DNA of 64,000 nt from NCBI GenBank assembly GCA_963779485.1, contig CAVZYJ010000009.1, positions 62,001 to 126,000 of the forward strand, given 5' to 3'. The notes beneath the pieces are model-generated. The model worked only from the letters and a program-made list of their open reading frames with translations. It was not told where the DNA came from and did not search any database. How positions within the stretch are numbered: position 1 is the first letter of the stretch; each line of letters starts with the position of its first letter. Positions 51,633 through 59,998 of the stretch are shown piece by piece. The position numbers and the translations under genes were made by a program. The stretch is from CAVVJA01 sp963779485 (GTDB lineage Bacteria; Actinomycetota; Actinomycetes; Mycobacteriales; Jatrophihabitantaceae).

Positions 51633-53321
51633 TCAGCGGGCGAAGTCCTCCTCGCGGTATTCGCCGTCCGGCCGGTGGCCGGCCCGCTCCGCTTCCTCGT
51701 TCCGCAGTTCGACCCTGCGGATCTTGCCGCTGATGGTCTTCGGAAGATCCGCGAACTGCAGGCGGCGAATCCGCTTGTAGGCTCCGAGCTTCTCTCGACT
51801 GTGGCGCAGGATGTCCGCGGCCAGCGCCGGGCTCGGCTCATGCCCAGAGACAAGCACGACGTACGCCTTGGGGACGGCCAGGCGCACCTCGTCCGGTGCG
51901 GGCACGACGGCCGCCTCGGCCACCGCCGGGTGCTCGATCAGCACGCTCTCCAACTCGAACGGGCTGATCCGGTAGTCGCTGGACTTGAACACGTCGTCGG
52001 TGCGGCCGACGTACGTGATGAACCCATCGGAATCGCGGGTGGCTACATCGCCGGTGTGGTACCGATTCCCGGCGAAGGCGTCCGAATTCCGTTCATGGTC
52101 GCCTTGGTATCCCACCATCAGCCCGACCGGACGCTCGGGCTCGCACTCGACGCAGATCTCGCCCTCGTCAGCGACCTCGCCGGTCACCGGGTCGACCAAC
52201 GTGATGTGGAATCCGGGCATCGGCCGACCCATCGAGCCGAGGTGGATCGGCTGGCCCGGCGAGTTACCGACCTGCAGGGTCGTCTCGGTCTGCCCGAAGC
52301 CGTCCCGGATCGTGAGTCCCCACGCGTGCTGGACCTGCTCGATCACCTCGGGGTTCAGCGGCTCGCCGGCGCTCACGACCTCTCGTAGCGACATTGACCA
52401 GGAGGCCAGGTCCTGCTGGACGATCATCCGCCACACGGTGGGCGGCGCGCAGAACGTCGTCACCTTCACATCCCGCACGACGTCGAGTAGCGCCCGAGCA
52501 TCGAAGCGCTCGTAGTTGAACAGGCAGACAGTCGCACCGGCGATCCAGGGGGCGAAGACGCACGACCAGGCGTGCTTGGCCCAGCCCGGGCTCGAGACGT
52601 TCATGTGCACGTCCCGCGGCTGCAGGCCGATCCAGTACATCGTCGACAGATGCCCGATGGGATAGCTGGCGTGCGTGTGCTCGACCAGCTTGGGCAACGC
52701 GGTGGTGCCGGAGGTGAAATAGAGCAGCAGCGGCTCGTCGGCTTTGGTGTGCTCATCCGGCTCGAACGGATCGAGGCTGTCGAACGAGTCGGCGTAGCGC
52801 AGCCAGCCCAGGACCGGATCGCCCACGGCAATCCGTAGGTAACCGCCGTGCACGTTCTCAAAGTGTTCGGTCATGTCCGAACGAGCGACCACCGCATCGA
52901 CTCGGCCCCGATCGACCCGGTCCCGCAGGTCGTCCGGCGACAGCAGCGTGGTCGCCGGAATGATGACCGCGCCCAGCTTCATCGCGGCCAGCGTCATCTC
53001 CCACAGCTCGACCTGATTGCCGAGCACGACGAGTATCTGCATCCCGCGCCGAACGCCCTCGGCTCGCAGCCAGCCCGCGAGCTGGTCCGATCGCTCGGAC
53101 AGCGCCGCGAAGCTGTAGGCCTCGTCGCGCCCGTCCGGCTCGATGATGCGTAGCGCGACGTCCTGGGGCCGCTCGCGGGCGAGCACGTCGAACCAGTCGA
53201 AGGCGAAGTTGAAGCGCTCGGGTCGCGGCCAGCGGAACTCGGCGTAGGCGGTGGCGTAGTCAGTCCGGTGGGTCAACAGGACATCGCGCGCGGCGCGGAA
53301 CTCATCGGTCGCACTACTCAT
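51633..53321 (-). CDS. Acyl-CoA synthetase (medium-chain AcsM-like, ANL family)
   Basis: This is a protein of about 562 residues. The adenylation motif YFTSGTTALPKLVEHTH, FGQTETTLQVGNS, YHTGDVATRDSDGFITYVGRTDD, and the C-terminal catalytic lysine in PKTISGKIRRVELR are all intact. The substrate is a carboxylic acid, probably medium-chain or aromatic. ATG 53321 is preferred, but starts at 53327 or 53342 are possible. It is convergent with ndh. Confidence 0.87.
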   Translation of the reverse strand: MSSATDEFRAARDVLLTHRTDYATAYAEFRWPRPERFNFAFDWFDVLARERPQDVALRIIEPDGRDEAYSFAALSERSDQLAGWLRAEGVRRGMQILVVLGNQVELWEMTLAAMKLGAVIIPATTLLSPDDLRDRVDRGRVDAVVARSDMTEHFENVHGGYLRIAVGDPVLGWLRYADSFDSLDPFEPDEHTKADEPLLLYFTSGTTALPKLVEHTHASYPIGHLSTMYWIGLQPRDVHMNVSSPGWAKHAWSCVFAPWIAGATVCLFNYERFDARALLDVVRDVKVTTFCAPPTVWRMIVQQDLASWSMSLREVVSAGEPLNPEVIEQVQHAWGLTIRDGFGQTETTLQVGNSPGQPIHLGSMGRPMPGFHITLVDPVTGEVADEGEICVECEPERPVGLMVGYQGDHERNSDAFAGNRYHTGDVATRDSDGFITYVGRTDDVFKSSDYRISPFELESVLIEHPAVAEAAVVPAPDEVRLAVPKAYVVLVSGHEPSPALAADILRHSREKLGAYKRIRRLQFADLPKTISGKIRRVELRNEEAERAGHRPDGEYREEDFAR

Positions 53322-53433
53322 CGGCACACCGTAACCGAGCAATGTTGACCATGTTCTAGGCCCCGTAAATGCTGGGATTCCTTCCGGTCACCGTCGGCGC
53401 ATGCCAGACACGTGCCATAACTGGAAGGACCTG

Positions 53434-53722
53434 ATGACACCCAGCGAACCAACCAACCCCGAAGCACGCGCCTACCTGGAGGGGTTCGACGACCACGCCG
53501 GCATCGTCGACCAGCCCACCGAGCACGACCCGCAGGACATCGTCATCACCACCACCCAGGAGGGTTCCCCGGCTCGTCGTCGAGCCCGGGACGGTCGGCG
53601 GCGGCCTCGTCCGGGTCTACGACATCCGGCCGAAGGCGCACCCCCGGACGATCGAACTAGACCGGAACAACGCCCGCGCGCTGTCCGACGCTCTGCAGTG
53701 GGCTGCGCATATCTCGCGCTGA
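53434..53722 (+). pseudogene. Small orphan protein, frameshifted
   Basis: The frame from ATG 53434 (MTPSEPTNPEARAYLEGFDD, after GGAAGGA) carries good coding sequence to about codon 44 (ITTTQEG). Good coding then continues in another frame as PRLVVEPGTVGGGLVRVYD through NARALSDALQWAAHISR to a stop at 53722. The span is 289 bases, one more than a multiple of 3. An extra base in GGGTTCCCCGG near 53568 explains it. The corrected product is about 95 residues with no family I recognise. The tail resembles a fragment at 56665-56722. Confidence 0.6.
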
Positions 53723-53804
53723 GTAAGGCGGCCCCGACCGGGTGCTCGACACACCTGGCCGGGGCCTTGATCACCCACCCGCACTACCGGGGAGATGACC
53801 CGAA

Positions 53805-53990
53805 ATGGACCGTAATACCCGCATGACCTGGCTCGACACCGAGGGCACCACGTGGCGAGTCGAGTTCGTCGCTGACCGTTGGCAGCTGTCCCGCTACGTG
53901 ACAGCCACCGAGACGTGGCAGCGTGTCGGCAGTTACCCGAACCGCATGGCAGCGATCAGCGCCGCCTACGGGCAGGAGGACCAGCGCTAG
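53805..53990 (+). CDS. Small orphan protein
   Basis: This is a 61-residue protein, possibly starting at the inner ATG 53823. WLDTEGTTWRVEFVADRWQLSRY, then TWQRVGSYPNRMAAISAAYG, looks like a compact beta-rich domain. I do not recognise it. Small genes of this sort are common in integrated actinobacterial plasmids and prophages. Confidence 0.5.
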   Translation: MDRNTRMTWLDTEGTTWRVEFVADRWQLSRYVTATETWQRVGSYPNRMAAISAAYGQEDQR

Positions 53991-54043
53991 AGCAGGCGTC
54001 GACACACGAAGGGGACGGCGCTCCGGTGTTGGTCACTGTGGGT

Positions 54044-54274
54044 TCATCTCGGTCGTAGGGCCTCGACGGGGTACCAGCCGCCGAGCGCGGTTTCGCTGTA
54101 GTCCTCGTAGTAGTAGTCGTAGTCGGCGATCGGCCGGTCGTAGAGCACGTAGACGAAGTTGCTTCGTGGCTTCCGCCGGTACTCCTTCGGGATGGACCGG
54201 CTGTCGTCGGCGAGGACGACGCCCGTCGTCCAGTCGCTTGAGCCCCAATAGACCTTGGTGCCTGGAACGATCAT
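54044..54274 (-). CDS. Small orphan protein, acidic/tyrosine-rich
   Basis: This is a 76-residue protein with an excellent AGGAGGT site before ATG 54274. The sequence (MIVPGTKVYWGSSDWTTGVV, then DYDYYYEDYSETALGGWYPV) suggests a small SH3-like barrel followed by an acidic tyrosine run. No family is recognised. The neighbouring genes are likewise small orphans. Confidence 0.6.
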   Translation of the reverse strand: MIVPGTKVYWGSSDWTTGVVLADDSRSIPKEYRRKPRSNFVYVLYDRPIADYDYYYEDYSETALGGWYPVEALRPR

Positions 54275-54386
54275 GATTTCGTTACCTCCTGGAGATGGCC
54301 GAGGCCGGCCCCGCACCGGCATCCGGGCGGGGCGCTGTCGTATGCACGGGTCAGGACGACAACCTCGACGCCTGTCCCCGGCGGTT

Positions 54387-54680
54387 TCAGGCGCGGTGGC
54401 GGCCACCACGAGGCGGCGCGTCGTCGTCCTCACCTTCGACGTCGACTCTTGCCCGCCAGAACTGCCCGCGGAACTTCAGCACGGCCGCCTTAATGCCGGT
54501 CAAGGCACCATCAGCGACGAGGTCGACGACCACGGCCTCGGCCATGCCGCGGACCTCTCGGCGCTCCGGCGGCTGCCAGCGGACCTGTACGCCTTCCTCC
54601 TCGAGCATTTGCACGAGGACCCCGACCAACGGCGGGTCGCCCAGGTCGCCCCTATAGGTGATATGGGTCTCGGTGGTCAC
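54387..54680 (-). CDS. Small orphan protein
   Basis: This is a protein of about 97 residues from GTG 54680 (VTTETHITYRGDLGDPPLVG). It has a predicted alpha/beta core (LVGVLVQMLEEEGVQVRW) and an acidic, then basic, tail. The family is unknown. The start overlaps the divergent gene at 54658 by about 23 bases, an unusual head-to-head overlap that weakens one of the two calls. Confidence 0.5.
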   Translation of the reverse strand: MTTETHITYRGDLGDPPLVGVLVQMLEEEGVQVRWQPPERREVRGMAEAVVVDLVADGALTGIKAAVLKFRGQFWRARVDVEGEDDDAPPRGGRHRA

Positions 54681-54900
54681 AGTCGCGGAGACTATCCCCG
54701 GACGCGGCGGCGAGCATTTCGCCGACGCCGAACGGATCCTCGCCGCCCTACCGCTCGTCAAGCGGGGCGCGGACCGTGACCGGCACGTCCAGGTCGCGCT
54801 CGTCCACGCGACCCTCGCCATCGCCGCCAGCCTCGTGAGCTCCGATCGGGGTGCCCCGCTCGACCCAGCCAGCGACCACGACTTCGGTCGCGATCACTAA
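54658..54900 (+). CDS. Small orphan helical protein
   Basis: This is an 80-residue protein from GTG 54658 (GTG 54673 is an alternative). The stretch HFADAERILAALPLVKRGAD, then HVQVALVHATLAIAASLVS, is strongly amphipathic-helical and has good codon bias. No family is recognised. It overlaps head-to-head with the gene at 54387-54680. The 230 bases after it, up to the RDD gene, show nothing that I can support. Confidence 0.45.
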   Translation: MIWVSVVTVAETIPGRGGEHFADAERILAALPLVKRGADRDRHVQVALVHATLAIAASLVSSDRGAPLDPASDHDFGRDH

Positions 54901-55131
54901 TGGCGGGGACGGTCGTTCGGTTGGATCACAGCGGCGGCGCGGCATCGCCTGTCACACCGGCCGCATGAGTCTCGCCGACAGCATCCACCCGTAGCCCACA
55001 GCGCGCACCTGGAGACCGCGATCCACGGGGACAACGACCTGAGCCCACCAAGAATGGCTGTATCAGGCGGCGATTTGCGTGCTCATACGTGTGGTACGTG
55101 ATTACCTGATCTGCGAAACCTGGTGGCGGCA

Positions 55132-56418
55132 ATGTCGGAGCTACCGCTGAAGCCCCCCGACCGCCTCAATGCCGAGGACACGCCATCTGCGGCGCGTCAC
55201 ACGCCGGCATCCGGTCCTAGACATGCTGCGGCCGAGCAGGATGAAGCGTCGTCGCTAGCCGGCAACAACGGCGGGGCGGCCGCCTCGACCATGGGCGCCG
55301 GCCCTGCCCCGGACGAGGCTGCCGCGGATGGCGGCTCTGACCAGGCGTTGGTGCGGCTGGCGCCGCATCCACTGCGGCTGCTGGCTTTCGCCGTCGATCT
55401 ACTGCTCGTCGCGATCGTCACCGTGCCAATCACTCTTGCGGTGTCCTCCTGAGCATTGTTCGCGTTGGCGACGCTGATCCTGGTGTTCGTCGTCTACCAC
55501 ACAGCATCGGTGTGGTTGACCGGCGGCAAGACAATCGGCAAGGCGGCCTGCAACCTGTCGGTCTGTCATCTCGATGGCAGCGCGCCGGCACAGGACGCCG
55601 CAGGCTTGGTGTGGGCGTTCGGCCGCGCCAGCGTCGGCTATCTGGTGGTCGACGTGTTCGGCCTCGGCGTGCTCGTCGCGCTGTTCAGCCCGCAGCGGCG
55701 TTGCCTGCACGACTACGCATTCCGCAGCCAGGTGGTGTCCCAGCCCAGCGAGGCCGATCCGCAGCCCCGCGGCCGTCTCGCGGCGGCGGCAAAGCGACTG
55801 CACGACTTCAGCGACAAGCGAGAGACCGCAGTCGAGCAGGCGGGAAAGGACTACTGGTTCGTTGTCCGCCTCTGGAAGTGGTTGGTGAAGTTGTCGGCCG
55901 GCTGCCTGGCCTGGGTACTCGTCGTGCAGAGCAAGTGGCGCTGGCTCGTGGCCAAACTGTCGGGACACGCCGCCGTCAGCACCCAAGCCAAGGCCCTGTC
56001 GGCCGGCAAGACCGCCGCGCTAGTGTCCGGCACGGCACTCGCGACAGGAGCCGGCGTTGTCGTTGCCGGCGCCGTATATCTCTCAACCTCCATCGTCGGC
56101 GACTGGGGCAACCCAGCGGCCTTCCGGGTCGAGCGGGTCGGCCTCGACACCTATCAGGCCATTAACCTCTATGACTCGGTTGCGCCGAATAGTGGCTGCC
56201 CGATCTCCAAGGGACGGATAACAGATCGGCTCCACGGTCGCGGATCGCACTTCACCGGGACCGAAGAATGGGTGCAGGGAAACAACGGGCAGAACTGCAC
56301 TTACGCGTGGGGGCCCGCCACCGTTGACCTCGCGGGAAACACACTAAAGGAATGTTCGACGGACCCATGGGATCATCAGCAGAAGTGCGACACCTGGCCG
56401 CGAACACCTAAACATTGA
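55132..56418 (+). pseudogene. RDD-family membrane protein with in-frame stop
   Basis: This is one continuous reading frame broken by a single TGA at 55450-55452. Before it lies a polar N-terminus and the first RDD segment (PLRLLAFAVDLLLVAIVTVPI). After it come GGKTIGKAACNLSVCHLDGS and GRASVGYLVVDVFGLG, then a central helical region and a C-terminal non-membrane part with four cysteines. No frameshift is needed. Either the gene is inactivated, the stop is a base error, or the second part restarts at TTG 55456. The C-terminal 200 residues match nothing that I know. Confidence 0.6.
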
Positions 56419-56721
56419 TACCGCCCCGACCTCGTGGTAATCGAGCATGTCGTGGAACTCACCGCCAACCCAGCCCATCCGTGGATCGTTGCGAGCGCCG
56501 ATATCGAAGAGGAGCCTCAAACGCTGGTTCTGACGTTCACTCGCGGCTAAGCCGCCCGGCCGGCTAGGCGGCGGGGCGCTGTCGTACGCCTGGGCGATGA
56601 TGCCAGGCATGACGAGTCCGGTCGGACCCGAGTGACCGGCCGCATGTCGTGCTGGAATAGACGGTGTGAACGCCCGCGCGTTGGCCGACGCCATCGAGAC
56701 CGCGGCCGTGGACTCGTCGTG
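56419..56721 (+). other. Gap with gene remnants
   Basis: This stretch of about 300 bases has no intact gene that I trust. It holds a 38-codon open frame from GTG 56434 (VVIEHVVELTANPAHPWIV) that ends at 56550. It also holds an eight-codon truncated copy (MTSPVGPE, ATG 56609) of the start of the gene at 57399, and a fragment VNARALADAIETAAVDSS (about 56665-56722) resembling the tail of the gene at 53434. It reads as a mosaic of decayed small genes. Confidence 0.5.
56581..56623 (+). repeat. Duplicated leader/start, remnant copy
   Basis: This 43-base stretch (GTCGTACGCC... through ATGACGAGTCCGGTC) closely matches 57372-57413. In both, GGCGATGATGC is followed within a few bases by the start codon and MTSPV. 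Here the frame ends after eight codons. The duplicated part includes the leader, so it is a DNA duplication rather than protein-level similarity. Confidence 0.7.
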
Positions 56722-56901
56722 ATGTTCTGGACCATCGTCATCACCGCGGCGGCGCTGGCCGTCGCCGTCGGGGTGTGGCTGCTGCTCCGTAACGCCAGAG
56801 CGCGGCCACCCGGGCAGCATCGCGGGTGGGGCCGGGCGCGTCGCCGTGACCCTCATGACCCGATCCGCCAGGACGACGAGAAGCCACCCGAGCAGCACTG
56901 A
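56722..56901 (+). CDS. Small single-pass membrane protein
   Basis: This 59-residue protein (MFWTIVITAAALAVAVGVWL) has one membrane segment at about residues 3-22, then a basic and finally acidic cytoplasmic tail. No clear ribosome-binding site is seen. No family is recognised. A strong hairpin follows 15 bases after its stop. Confidence 0.5.
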   Translation: MFWTIVITAAALAVAVGVWLLLRNARARPPGQHRGWGRARRRDPHDPIRQDDEKPPEQH

Positions 56902-56916
56902 CGAAGCGCAGGAAGC

Positions 56917-56952
56917 AGAGACCCCCCGCCAGGCGAACTGGCGGGGGTCTCT
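56917..56952 (+). terminator. Strong GC hairpin, probable terminator
   Basis: Arms AGAGACCCCCCGCCAG and CTGGCGGGGGTCTCT pair over 15 bp with one bulged C and a five-base loop. It starts 15 bases after the stop of the small membrane protein gene. There is no run of T afterwards, which is usual for terminators in high-GC actinobacteria. The next 215 bases hold an open frame of uncertain status. Confidence 0.75.
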
Positions 56953-57168
56953 GGTCGTGCTGACGTTTGGTCGGCCCCCCGTGACCGGCTCCGTTGCCGG
57001 GAACCGGGCCGCGCCGGACAGTGTGGTCCACGCCGCAGGCGACACGCCAGACCTGCGGGCGTTCTGCGCGGAACGGATCTGGGACATACCCGCCGCAATC
57101 ATGCAGCTTCCGATCGAAGACAGGCGCAGATACCGGGGATATGATCAACCATTCTCTGGGAGGTCGTC

Positions 57169-57357
57169 ATGTCCGTCCCCGCAGCCCCGAAACGCAAGCG
57201 CCTGCTTTGCCGGTTCAACCTGCACCACAAGTGGGTTCGGCGCTTCAACAAGGACGGCGAGGACTACCTGCAGTGCAAGGCCTGCGGTAAGGACCGCTAC
57301 GACGTGGAGCGCTCCGATCCCACGGTGACGGGTGGCGGCGGCGGCGTGTCTTTCTGA
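57169..57357 (+). CDS. Small zinc-ribbon-like protein
   Basis: This is a 62-residue basic protein with C15, H19/H20 and the pair C38-x2-C41 in YLQCKACGKDRY, a likely zinc site, then a glycine-rich tail. GGGAGG precedes the ATG. Similar tiny proteins occur in many actinobacteria, but no function is known. Confidence 0.65.
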   Translation: MSVPAAPKRKRLLCRFNLHHKWVRRFNKDGEDYLQCKACGKDRYDVERSDPTVTGGGGGVSF

Positions 57358-57371
57358 TCCACACAGGCGTT

Positions 57372-57413
57372 GTCGTGCCTGCGGGCGATGATGCGAGCAT
57401 GACGAGTCCGGTC
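57372..57413 (+). repeat. Duplicated leader/start, intact copy
   Basis: This is the leader and first codons of the small gene starting at 57399. It is the partner of the remnant at 56581-56623, about 790 bases apart in direct orientation. Confidence 0.7.
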
Positions 57414-57617
57414 AGCCCTGAGGGGCAGGACCGTTACCGCTGCACAGACCGTGGCGGCCCCGGCGGGCAACGCTGCCAACTGCTGATCGAGCACGAACCG
57501 GCCGTGCATATCGCGCGTGTCGGTGGCGTGTCTCGCAGCTGGCTGGAAGGGGTTGAGGTCCCGCTACCAGCGAGCCCGTACCGGTGGTTCGTGAGCTTCC
57601 CGCGGGACGAGAGCTAA
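57399..57617 (+). CDS. Small cysteine-containing orphan protein
   Basis: This is a 72-residue protein (MTSPVSPEGQDRYRCTDRGG). C14 and C25 with nearby histidines (EHEPAVHIARV) could bind metal. The N-terminus is repeated in a truncated copy at 56609. No family is recognised. The 126 bases after it, up to the convergent gene, hold nothing clear. Confidence 0.55.
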   Translation: MTSPVSPEGQDRYRCTDRGGPGGQRCQLLIEHEPAVHIARVGGVSRSWLEGVEVPLPASPYRWFVSFPRDES

Positions 57618-57743
57618 ACGGCCGCGGCGACCCCCGGAGCAGACAACCCCTTGCTGCCCGGGGGCGCCGCGTTCGGGCGCAGGCACCGGACGGCGGTAGG
57701 TAGGTGCCTTCGGTGGGACAGCAAGCCACCAGTACGCCCCGTC

Positions 57744-57965
57744 TCATCGGCCGAACCGGGCACGCAACCGGGTCAACCAACGCGGTTCACAATCACCGGC
57801 CAGAATCACGTTGGGCGGCAAAGCCCGCGACCGCTCGTCTCCTTCGAGATCCATCAGCTCACCGACAAACCCGATCGTCTCGCTCGGGCGGTGACCGCCG
57901 GCGAGTTCACCATGAACCCTCCATGCGGCGAGTGCTTCGGCGTTCGTCAGCGGACGGCGGGCCAT
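57744..57965 (-). CDS. Small orphan helical protein
   Basis: This is a 73-residue protein (MARRPLTNAEALAAWRVHGE, then SETIGFVGELMDLEGDERSR). It is mainly helical and charged. It starts one base after the TAG of the gene upstream on the same strand (TAGCATGG), so the two form a unit. No family is recognised. Confidence 0.55.
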   Translation of the reverse strand: MARRPLTNAEALAAWRVHGELAGGHRPSETIGFVGELMDLEGDERSRALPPNVILAGDCEPRWLTRLRARFGR

Positions 57966-57966
57966 G

Positions 57967-58344
57967 CTAGTAGGGCCCGCGGGTGATCTGCCCGCCGGAG
58001 TTGCGAACGTAGTACCGGGGCTGCTGCGAGTAACCCTGCTCCGGCGCGACCGACTCGGACCGCCGACGCTTCAGCAGGTTGACCGAGTTCGCCAGCGAAC
58101 TGATCGTCTGGCTCAACTTCGACACATCGGCCTTCGACGCGGGCGTGATCAGAGCCTTAGCATCCGCCTCACGGTGCTCCCGTTGCAGCTCCCACCGGTC
58201 CAACCGCGGCTCACGTTCGCTGCCCCGCTGCTCGTCCCCGGCCTTCACACGCCGGGCCTCAACCGCATCCTGACGGTCCATCCCAAACGACGCCCGGGCG
58301 AGCACCTCGGCGACCGTGTGCGGCTCAACACCCCGGAACTCCAA
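57967..58344 (-). CDS. Small basic/coiled-coil orphan protein
   Basis: This is a 125-residue protein. The charged central region (SEREPRLDRWELQREHREAD) and a heptad-like stretch (VSKLSQTISSLANSVNLLKR) predict a coiled coil. The tail is rich in Gln, Tyr and Arg. It resembles no family known to me; phage or plasmid origin is possible. It is immediately upstream of the gene at 57744. Confidence 0.5.
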   Translation of the reverse strand: MEFRGVEPHTVAEVLARASFGMDRQDAVEARRVKAGDEQRGSEREPRLDRWELQREHREADAKALITPASKADVSKLSQTISSLANSVNLLKRRRSESVAPEQGYSQQPRYYVRNSGGQITRGPY

Positions 58345-58519
58345 GTCCTGCCGACGCTCGAGCGCAGCTGTCCGCCGCTGCTCCTCCTCAAACGCTACTC
58401 ATCGGCACGTTGTACCCCACGCCAGGCCGAAACGTCGACCGAGGATCACCGCGAGCCGGTGGATCGGGCAAACCAGCGCCAAATTAGCGACCAAGCTCCC
58501 GGTGCAGGACACTGGAGGC

Positions 58520-58810
58520 ATGTGCCGGAACATTCGCCCGCTGAACAACTTCGAGCCGCCGGCCACGCAGGACGAGGTCTACGCGGCGGCCCTACAATTC
58601 GTGCGGAAGGTCAGCGGCTCGACCAAGCCGTCGGCGAGCAATCGGGCAGCGTTCGACGATGCCGTTGCGCAGATCGCCCACATCACGCACCACCTGCTCG
58701 ACACGCTCGTCACGCCGGCGACGCCGAAGGATCGGGGCGCCGAGGCGGCGAAGGCACGAGCTCGCACCGCGAAGCGGTTCCCCACCTCAGTCGACTCGAT
58801 GTCGGCGTGA
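58520..58810 (+). CDS. DUF2277 family protein
   Basis: This is a 96-residue protein with the unmistakable DUF2277 start MCRNIRPLNNFEPPAT and body VRKVSGSTKPS. AKARARTAKRF is at the end. The family is widespread in actinobacteria and has no known function. GGAGG lies only 1-2 bases before the ATG, closer than usual. It is convergent with the coiled-coil gene. Confidence 0.88.
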   Translation: MCRNIRPLNNFEPPATQDEVYAAALQFVRKVSGSTKPSASNRAAFDDAVAQIAHITHHLLDTLVTPATPKDRGAEAAKARARTAKRFPTSVDSMSA

Positions 58811-58817
58811 CCCTTCA

Positions 58818-59673
58818 CTAGCGATCCTTCGGATCGCGCAGCAGCTTGGCCAGCGCGCGATCGGCACCCTGCCGGTCACGCTCCGCCACCCGTAGCGCGG
58901 CGTCGGCCTCCCCGAGCTGGGTGCGCGCCTCGTCCAGGCGTTGGCGCAGCGTCTCGACTTCCCGTCGAAGTCGATCCGACCGTTGCTTCTGTCGGGCCTG
59001 GTCGCGCTTGGCGGTGGCCAGGCGATCGCGAGCCGCCACGAGCTGGCGCTGCCGTTCCTGCTCACGTTCTCGGTCGGCCGCACGTCGGGCCGTCGCCTCG
59101 GGCCGCTCGGGCGAGGTCGCGCGTGGACGAGCACCCGGTGCCCTGGACCGGGCCGGCGTCGCCGGCGAGGGCACAGCCGTCAACGCCGGTCCACCAGCGC
59201 CGAAGCCCGACCAGCGGGCGGCGCGGAGCAAGCTGCCGGTCTGGAGTTGTGCTGCCACGTCAGGATCGGCCAGGGCGGCTTCAAGGGTCGCCGTCACCTC
59301 GTCGCGCAGTGCAGCCGATGGATCGGTTTGGTCCGTCACGGCAAAGGCTCGCGCCACCAGGTCACCCACGAGGCGCCGTCGCTCCGTAGACAGCTCGCGC
59401 ATCGCGTTGCCGTCCAGGGCCCGTTCGGCGGCGCGGAGCCGTTGACCGAGGTCGGCCAGCTCTCCGCGTGATCCCCGCATCCGACCGGACCAGGCAGTTG
59501 ACCGTCCATGCGCTCTGCGTGGGCCGGCGGAGTTCGCCTATGGCCTTGGCGGCAGCTTGGTCGCCCGCTTGTTTTGCCGCGTCAGCCAGCTCGCCCCGGC
59601 GGCCAGTGAACTCCGCCGGGGCGAGGACGTACAGCTCGTCGACCGCTTCCTGAAGCCGATCGTTGCCCGCCAT
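58818..59673 (-). pseudogene. Coiled-coil protein, frameshifted
   Basis: The frame from ATG 59673 (MAGNDRLQEAVDELYVLAPA, then RRPTQSAWTVNCLVRSDAG) loses coding character at about residue 67. The rest (SRGELADLGQRLRAAERALDG, through a long Arg/Glu/Ala coiled coil to LAKLLRDPKDR) is in the next frame. The 856-base span is one more than a multiple of 3. An extra base in GCGGGGATCACG near 59472 explains it. The corrected protein is about 284 residues, a conserved actinobacterial type of unknown function. Confidence 0.7.
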
Positions 59674-59748
59674 TGGATCATCGTGTCACGAGCCCGGCCC
59701 GCGGCCGGTCAGATTCGAGATCTGTAACGCGGGGTTCCGTCCGCTGGT

Positions 59749-59982
59749 TTACTTGCTGGGTTGTGGCAGGGTGCAATCGATCTTGGGATTGACTCCGGCG
59801 TAGTTCAGCGGGCCGGCCAGCACCGTGACCACGATCGTGCCGATCTTGGCGCAATTCGTGTTCGAGCCGCTGAAGTAGTCGCGTTGCCAGGCGGCAATGA
59901 CTCCGATGATGAGCCACACGATGAGAAGCAGGCTCACTACGCGCATGATGGGCGATGTGTCAGTGCGAGTTCGCCGGGCCAT
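59749..59982 (-). CDS. Small membrane protein
   Basis: This is a 77-residue protein. One strong membrane segment at about 12-31 (MRVVSLLLIVWLIIGVIAAW) is followed by a short external part with two cysteines (NTNCAKIG, KIDCTLP) that could form a disulfide. The family is unknown. It is 16 bases after the acidic-repeat gene on the same strand. Confidence 0.65.
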   Translation of the reverse strand: MARRTRTDTSPIMRVVSLLLIVWLIIGVIAAWQRDYFSGSNTNCAKIGTIVVTVLAGPLNYAGVNPKIDCTLPQPSK

Positions 59983-59998
59983 GGTGTCCTCCTCGGTC

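Noticed and set aside
56344..57102. 252-codon reverse-strand open frame
   Set aside because: It has poor codon bias, spans the hairpin at 56917 and covers the small membrane protein gene; it matches nothing.
56902..57148. Forward open frame including the stretch DLRAFCAERIWDIPAAIMQL
   Set aside because: It has some coding character, but it begins inside the hairpin region, has no start with a ribosome-binding site and ends in another gene's frame; too weak to list.
53434..58344. Complete integrative element or prophage
   Set aside because: No integrase, replication, capsid or tRNA attachment site could be recognised, only small orphans.
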